Part shown: positions 22,101 to 64,000 of the stretch, piece by piece
Position numbering within the stretch: position 1 is the stretch's first letter
How the letters are laid out: every line of letters begins with the position of its first letter
NCBI GenBank assembly: GCA_016801885.1
Contig: CM028889.1
Span: 22,140,001 to 22,204,000, forward strand
Origin: Toxotes chatareus
Taxonomy: Eukaryota > Chordata > Actinopteri > Toxotidae
Length of the DNA stretch: 64,000 nucleotides
Direction: 5' to 3'
The notes under the pieces: generated by a model
What the model was told of the DNA's origin: nothing
Databases searched by the model: none
What the model saw: only the letters and a program-made list of their open reading frames with translations
Position numbers and translations under genes: made by a program

Positions 22101-24194
22101 CACAGGGCATAATATGGGCACAGAACAAAAAGCACAGCAGACCTCAAAGACCTTCAACTCTGTCCCTTCCGGAACTCTCCAGGTGGAGGATAACAACGCA
22201 GGAACTCAACAAAATGAAAATGCAAAATGATCATAGGAGAGGAACTCATCATTGGCACTATATAATGAAATCCAGTCGAAGGAGAATAGTAACAGTCCCA
22301 AACAGACCCGAGGGATTCCAATTTCCACTCTCATTACCCAGTAATGGTTCAGGCATTAGTGAGATGAGGTGAAAAGAATGTCAGGTCCGGGAGAAAAGGT
22401 TCCCTTCTTAATGCTTTTGGACACAAATCAGCGGCATCCGATGAACTCTTATTGAGGCATTAATGACAGAGGCACACTGCAATATACATCCAGCAAAGTA
22501 TCTGCACTGTCCTTGGCTGTTGATCAAAACTGTAGCGTTTACAGTAGGGTTGAGCTTCGCAGGAGTTTCATTATCTCTATGAATTGGCTTTGGCATAGTG
22601 ACACATTGGCCAAACTGCTGCTGCAAGAAATGGGAGATTCAGGGTTAGAAAAGGATGGATTTACATTTTGATTGCGTGAGTTCGAACGATTTTACATTTT
22701 GACTGGTATAAAATTCCTTGTAATTAACTGGCAGTGAATTATAATTTCTAAGATACAATAGAACACTTTTACAAAGTGTGGGATATTACTACTCACATGA
22801 CGACAGACTATAAACCTTCAGAAAAATTACTTCAGAAATCAAATCTGCCGTTAAGCGGAAGTATCGTTTACTCAAGTGTATTTTTTTTTTTTTATTAGAT
22901 CATGTTTACTCATGAATTTTAAAGCTGCATTAATCAAATTTTGCCCACTTGAGGGCATAACAAGCAAACAGACACACAGCTCTAACAAATATCACCTTGA
23001 AAGTCATCTTAGCAAAAAACTCCACACCCAACAGACATGAGCAACATTATCATCCCACCACAGCAACCTTTCTCTTGTTGCTATCTTTGTCTTTCTGCTG
23101 TGCTAATGGGCACTGAACGGTACCATCTTTTGTGTACCACAATGGTGGGGCTAAAAATGGAGTGATCATTCTCTGTGAGTTTATTGTTCCCTTCGCATGG
23201 CCCTTTGTCATTTGACTCACTGTTACTAAAAAAATATTGATTAATGCAGCTTTTAAATTAAACAAACATGCAGACATTTCCCGTAGAAATCGATGGCTTG
23301 GCTGGAACAAGACAATTTGTCCCACGGCTGTAATTTCAGTTTGAAGGATATTCAACGTCTGTGATCTACAGATCCCGGGACCCATCACATATTTATCTGT
23401 GGGGACTATCAGAAGACTTACAAAAGAGGCCAGCTATATTCTGACAATGCCAGTTTGATTTATAAATATACTTTATCCATTCATCTCAATAGTCTGGGGA
23501 AATTATGGCTTAAAACACTGGAGTAAAGGTAGTCAAAGGAGAGTGCTTCTTGATGTTGTCAAATGTTGTGCTTACAAATTTGATCTAATGATCTATTTTA
23601 AAGGTTATTTGGAAAACACAGGGAAAACACCCCAATTTTAATGTTCAAACCTTTTATGACTTTTTACAAAACCACAATTATTATATCTTGGTGAGGAGTC
23701 TTTTACAGGCAGCCAAATGACAAAATGTGGTAGGTACAGTAGTTAAACCCCAATAAAGTGCCAACTTCTGATATCTGAAGCAGGTCCCTGATTTTTTTTT
23801 AAGTCCCATCTGAGCCCAAGTTTGCATTAAATGAGTTGAACGAAAGGGTAAGTGAAGCAGATATGCCTGTATGATGTTGACTATGTTGTGAAATACAATA
23901 AATAATGGAGGGGGAGATGGGCAGGTGTTTCTTTACCACGACTGTTCAGTGCATCTACTGGGTCTGTGAGTAGAAACATCTTGATGCTGCAGATTCACCA
24001 TACAGACTTAGTTATTTTAGAACAGTGTCCTCTCAGATTCTCCTTGCTGCCATTCACTCAACATTCATACATTCGTATAGTCAAACTGGAGTGGGTAGAG
24101 AGAAGAGTAACCGCAGGAGGGTGAACAGAAATCCTCCCATGTTCCTGCAGTCACGCCCCTCGTTGAGTCACTCCCCTCAAGACTTTAATTAAGA
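19151..24194 (-). other. hcn2 3' flank, possible 3' UTR
   Basis: Follows the hcn2 stop codon on the minus strand. No other gene, exon or clear transposon is visible. Minus-strand AATAAA signals occur at 22891-22896, 21829-21834 and 19888-19893 (tttatt on the plus strand), and any could end the transcript. The last is followed downstream by a long A-rich run on the transcript strand, so it could also be spurious. A short inverted repeat (tattttcaa / ttgaaaata) lies near 19187-19215. The true transcript end cannot be decided from sequence alone. Confidence 0.35.
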
Positions 24195-59837
<35,643 letters not shown>

Positions 59838-60000
59838 CACCGACAGACAAAGACAGACAGGCAGGCAGACACTCCCGTATCTTGAACCAGGCGAGACTGG
59901 GCGGCGGCGGCGGAGGAAGGCGTGAGGAGTTCAAGGCAGCAACAGACCTCTGCCTCCCATTCACAACACTTTAGGATAACAGCGCACCGGTGGCGTTGCT

Positions 60001-61544
60001 ATGGCTGCAACCTGGCTGCTGTTACTGTGTGTATGTGTGTTCGTGTGAGTGAGAGAGAAAGACAACAGCATTACTCGTGGGTTGCAACCATCTACAGGTA
60101 GCTTATATTGAACATTGAAGGAAATATGTGGAGGAAAAAAAAAAAAGCAGTTTCGTCAAACCAGGACACGCCCAGCGTCACAGTGTAATTAGAAAACAAA
60201 CAAATGAAAACTCAGATAAATAAAGACATAAATACATTCATTAAAAACACAAGTAAACTCACCTGATTGGATCAAGGGACATCTGGACAAAGGTGACAAA
60301 TGAAGGTCACAAGAAACCACCAAGTTCACCATCTTTTGCCATCCACTAGGCTGATCAGCCAGTAATTCTTGCTGCCATGGCCGGGTGATCAATAACAAGC
60401 ATACTACTATCTGTAGGCTTGGACTGGGCGCTTGTGTCAACAGCGTCTGCCTGTTGCTTTAGGTTGGTTGTTGTCTGCTCAAATGGTCGGCCCTCCCTTT
60501 TTTGGTTAACGGGCTCCACCTTGTGGAGAAATTACACATTGCACTCTCTCAAAGCTTCCTGTGTAACCACAGTGTTTCCTGCTGGGACTCAGAGCAGAGG
60601 TTTTACCAACACAAAGTACACAGCCTGGTGCCTCCAACAGTTCTGGACTCTTAACTGACTGCAGATCTGCTGCTTAAAAGAAGAATTCACTGAGTTCCTC
60701 CACAGATCTGATTAAAATGTTTAACGTTTTTTTCTTCTTTTTAAGATTCGTTATTCTGGCGCAGCTTCTCATGTGGCTTAAACACATTCCACATAGGCGT
60801 TTAAACACCGAAGAGATAATCAGACCCGTCCACAGTTTTACTGACTATAAATTAAAATAAAAAAAAAAAATCCCTGTTTTTTTGTTTTTTATTCAGCGAA
60901 GACTGATTGAAATCATGGCTCTGGACAGTTTCGATTTTTACATTTACAGTCTTGTTTATTAACTGTGAATTTTCAGTTTCTCTCTCGTTAACTGCAGAGG
61001 GCAGATATGTTTTGGATTCTGAAAAGTTTTTTTTCCCCCAAGTCTACTTTGAAACAGTAGTAAAGTAATCCTGTTCCCACTGCCCAGTAGGAGCCCCATT
61101 CCTATAGGGCCTTTCCATTGGAATTGGTGGTGACATAGTCCACATCCTTCCTGCTGTGTAACAACACCATTCTCCAGTTTATCTGAGGGTAATAATGAGG
61201 CTTCAGCAGTTTGAGTTAACTAAATATAGTGGATAGCTTCTACAGTTTGTCTTTTCAATATGAAATTCCCACTTTGTGTTACTATCCCACCACTGCAGCT
61301 CTACAAGGAGACACTGTCTGGGAAAACACAAAGAGGGAATATTGTACTAAAAAGACAAAGAGCTGTAACCCTAACTGGAAGACAACCCCATTTTAACTTC
61401 AGCACATCAGAACAGCAAGACATTTTTACACTGGGCTTCTTTGTCTTACTTGTAATACCCATGTCTTTGTTTATGTTTTTAATCAAGTTACTCCTTGATA
61501 AGTCAGAATCACATCTGAGTAAAAGTTGAGCAGGTAGACAGACA
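60001..61544 (-). other. Intergenic region between bsg and hcn2
   Basis: About 1.5 kb between the bsg poly(A) region and the hcn2 5' region. No exon or transposon was recognised. The open frames present have no family features. It probably includes upstream regulatory DNA of hcn2, but no specific site can be supported. Confidence 0.6.
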
Positions 61545-61566
61545 TGTAAAATCGAACACCTTTATT
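61535..61566 (-). terminator. bsg: bsg poly(A) signal and likely cleavage region
   Basis: tttatt at 61561-61566 reads AATAAA on the minus strand (..actgaataaaggtgttcg..). Cleavage would fall about 15-25 nt on, near 61540-61548. A TG/TC-rich stretch (tgtctgtctacctg) follows, as expected for the downstream element. Confidence 0.7.
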
Positions 61567-62891
61567 CAGTTTGTGCAACTTGTACAACAGATGGTATTCA
61601 ATGTACTTGGAAGGTACAGCAATTTACACAATTCTGGCTAGGTCTTTTTTTTTTATGTAACTCTGAAATGGTAACATCCAATCACAACACTACTCTGAAC
61701 ATATGGCTTCTGAATCATCTACACCGCAAAGGGAGTACAGACAACAATCGCACAGAAAATGTTTTTCTTCTCAGATCACATGAAGTGAAATAGAAAAAAA
61801 ACATCTCATTAAATGTTTATCTGTCACTGTGTAATATTTATGTTGCATTCAGAAAAGACACAGATGTTACATCTCTTGCACTTGGTCCTTTGTAGAATTT
61901 TACTGTGGATGTGACATTGACAACAAAAAAAACTTAAATTTAAAATATGTGAATATTAAAATGAAATCAAAGCATGATTTAAAGGGCAAAAGCTTTCCTA
62001 CTAAAAACTGTAATTTCTTATGGCAACAAAACCTAGCAAACACTAAATCTTAGTCATTTCTGCATTTAATTTTAAGTGTCATATTTAAATCTTGTAACAG
62101 GTGACAAACTGCAAAAAAGACAAAAAAAAGAAATGGTGCTTAAGGCAAAGTTTAAAACTCTGCTAAAGGAGGTTTGTGGTGGTGTAGGGACAGATCAAAC
62201 ACGTGAATTCAAACGCACTCCAGTTGTTGCTATAAGAACGGCAGTGATTTACCAGGATCAAAAAAAAAGGCTTCACATCCTCTAAACAGAATGTGTGCTG
62301 CTTTGTAAGTCACCATTCCAAATTGGAGAATATGAGGTTAGTGTGGGAAGCATCAGCATTAACAGAAAATAACCACGGACTATGCATTCCTCAAATGAAC
62401 ATTCTAATGATTTTACAACGAACTCACACTTTTGCTAGAACAGCATTTAAACTCATGCAATATTTGCCCCAGGGCCTCAAGCAGAAATTATTTCACACCA
62501 TGTTCTCTGGCTGCACAATGTGGAGAAGAATATAGAAGAAAACAAAACAAGAGGAAATCAAGTCAGTTCCTTAAAACATTAACACCCAAGCACAAAAAGG
62601 TACTTAAATTTGCAGGGTGCACAATATAATGTGCCACACAACAGCTGAATCTTGGACTGAAATCTTTCCATCTAGGAAGGAAAAAAGGGGGGGCATGAGT
62701 GAGGTACAATGTTTTTAGCCTAGACAAAAACTTATTTTCACATGCAGGATGCAAAAATATGAAAACGAAATTTGATTTTATGATATTTTTCCTCCTATTA
62801 TTCAAGAGCAGTTTTGCCTCTTTAAATTTAAATGTTAAGAACAACACAAATGCATATATGCCTCCTTGTAAATACGCACCTCTCTCAGCTT
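61545..62891 (-). other. bsg: bsg 3' UTR
   Basis: About 1.35 kb between the TAG at 62892 and the poly(A) region. No coding potential; AT-rich with several A-rich and T-rich runs. Confidence 0.75.
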
Positions 62892-64000
62892 CTAGTTAGA
62901 ATTCCTTTGCCTCACGTTCTTGTCTTTGTGGTTTGCAGTAGAATTGCTCTTCCTGGAAAAACAAACACATTACAGATCAAACATGGGATCTGTAACAAAA
63001 GACAAAATCCAAAGAGAGGGTCAAGGTACAGAGCTACTTACAGAGGAGCAGATCCTGAGTCGTCATCTAGAAATGAAGGAAGGCAAACAAAAACAAGTCA
63101 GTTGACAGCAGGTTACATGTCTGTGACTGGTGTGAGTAATAACATGCCCCCTGCCCACAGATGATGGAAGCAAATGTCATAACATAACATCCTCTGCAAC
63201 ATGAGTCCAATGACGTTATGATCAAATCCAACTAAACATGAACTGAAGCATGCCCACCTGTTTCTGACAGTGAATGATTCAACAAAATCCTTAGGTTATT
63301 TATCAAGAACACAATCACTGTTTGTGTGTCTTCTAAAAGACACATTACTAAATGTCACTATGTATGTTTCTTTAGTCAATCTGTACTATCGTTTTTTGCA
63401 CATTGCCACTCATGAACATCTTTGTACACTGTCCAGAGTCACCCCTTAGCATCACATACGCTCATGCAGCACAAGCAAAAGACACCAAAGGAACACTGCA
63501 GTGGCCATATTAAGTTAAAAACAGTAAACACCTTTAAACTGGCCGAGCTAACACACAACCTGGCATGTATAGTAGCAGTAACACCAGAGCAAGAGCAAGT
63601 AATCATGAAGTAGTAGCCTATCTCTGTGGCCAAATGGTGAACGAGACAAATGGTAAATGGTACACTGGTCTTGAGAAGAGGGTTGCCTATCGTTTATCAT
63701 GCATAAAGTACAAGATGCAGAAAGCATGCAGACAGAAGGCTGAAACCTCTCACTTTTCAACCTATCCAATTTCATGTCAAACCATTACACCAGTTTGAGT
63801 GTCTCATTTGACTCTTTCATTGGCTCAAACACCTGATTTTTTTTTTTTTTTTTTTAAACACCAAGAAATGAAGTGGAGAGAAAATAGTTGAAGCTTCAGA
63901 TTGCAGGGCCAGTGAAAGAGTGACCAAATCTTTAGAGCACATTCCTCTTAGAAGTGGTGACTACGAAAGCAGTTCATTCAGGCTCCCATAGCTTTTTCCA
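61545..64000 (-). CDS. bsg: bsg, basigin (CD147), 3' part of the gene, 5' end outside the window
   Basis: Basigin is a single-pass immunoglobulin-superfamily membrane glycoprotein and a chaperone for monocarboxylate transporters. Only its end lies here: two coding exons (63066-63042 and 62952-62892) and a long 3' UTR. The spliced reading gives DDSGSAPLKSNSTANHKDKN then VRQRNSN and stop, which matches the basigin cytoplasmic tail (DDDDAGSAPLKSS...KNVRQRNSS in human). The exon with the transmembrane helix and KRRxPxDV segment was not found, so it lies beyond 64000. The same-strand order bsg then hcn2 agrees with human 19p13.3 (BSG, HCN2). Confidence 0.9.
62892..62952 (-). CDS. bsg: bsg last coding exon
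   Basis: The acceptor is ttgtgtttttccag before GAAGAGCAATTC. The first base completes a split Leu codon (CT|G). It then reads KSNSTANHKDKNVRQRNSN and TAG at 62894-62892. KNVRQRNS is the conserved end of vertebrate basigin. The exon was too short to appear as a long open frame. Confidence 0.93.
62953..63041 (-). other. bsg short intron
   Basis: 89 bp with donor gtaagtag and acceptor tttttccag. Short, clean GT-AG intron. Confidence 0.9.
63042..63066 (-). CDS. bsg: bsg 25-nt microexon (acidic/Ser segment)
   Basis: A 25-nt exon between acceptor ..cttcatttctag and donor gtaagtag. Read with split codons at both ends (G|AT and CT|G) it gives (D)DDSGSAPL, the same segment as DDDAGSAPL in mammalian basigin. 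Strong polypyrimidine tract and donor. Confidence 0.92.
63067..64000 (-). other. bsg intron (partial)
   Basis: Upstream of the microexon on the minus strand. No further basigin exon was found, so this stretch is taken as intron running out of the window. It contains a T run at 63838-63855 and no recognised element. Confidence 0.65.

Noticed and set aside
59838..59840. Start of hcn2 at 59840 (giving MMDEAEDG)
   Set aside because: The codon at 59840-59838 is GTG. The first ATG is 59837-59835, so the protein begins MDEAEDG.

Overview
This is nuclear DNA from a vertebrate, almost certainly a teleost fish. The evidence is intron-split genes with GT-AG junctions, long introns, many CA/GT microsatellites, fish-type short transposon remnants, and channel and basigin proteins that read as fish orthologues of mammalian genes. 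There is no sign of bacterial, viral or organellar content.

Two protein genes are present, both on the minus strand. (1) hcn2, the hyperpolarization-activated cyclic nucleotide-gated channel 2, has its whole coding region in eight exons between 59837 (ATG) and 24195 (stop in the family-conserved frame). All splice sites can be read. The inner exon lengths (424, 162, 219, 147, 241 and 165 nt) are those of the vertebrate HCN family as I remember it. The last exon carries an apparent 1-nt frameshift that separates the body of the protein from its conserved C-terminal ...SRLSSNL tail. (2) The 3' end of bsg (basigin/CD147) lies upstream of hcn2 in the same orientation: its last two coding exons (63066-63042 and 62952-62892) and a 3' UTR with a poly(A) signal near 61561. 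The bsg-hcn2 head-to-tail order matches human chromosome 19p13.3.

Layout: 1-2975 is unannotated flank with one degenerate dispersed repeat. 2976-19046 is a very large AT-rich tandem array (unit about 75 bp, roughly 200 copies), interrupted once at 17847-18398 by a 552-bp inverted-repeat mobile element with a 13-bp target duplication. 19053-19150 is a long AT-cored palindrome at the array edge. 19151-24194 is hcn2 3' flank and possible 3' UTR. 24195-59837 is hcn2, whose introns hold several small DNA-transposon relics, a LINE reverse-transcriptase fragment, a Tc1/mariner fragment, a degenerate minisatellite and microsatellites. 59838-61545 is the hcn2 5' region. 61545-64000 is the 3' part of bsg.

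The most unusual parts are the 16-kb satellite, which has helically phased A-tracts, higher-order duplications and CpG-decay variants, and the inverted-repeat element inside it. Each of the element's 221-bp arms carries a hammerhead-ribozyme-like core (CTGATGA, hairpin, GAAAC-GTC), as reported for Penelope-like retroelements. No multi-gene system of unknown type is visible. The many short open frames inside the satellite are artefacts of a repeat length divisible by three.
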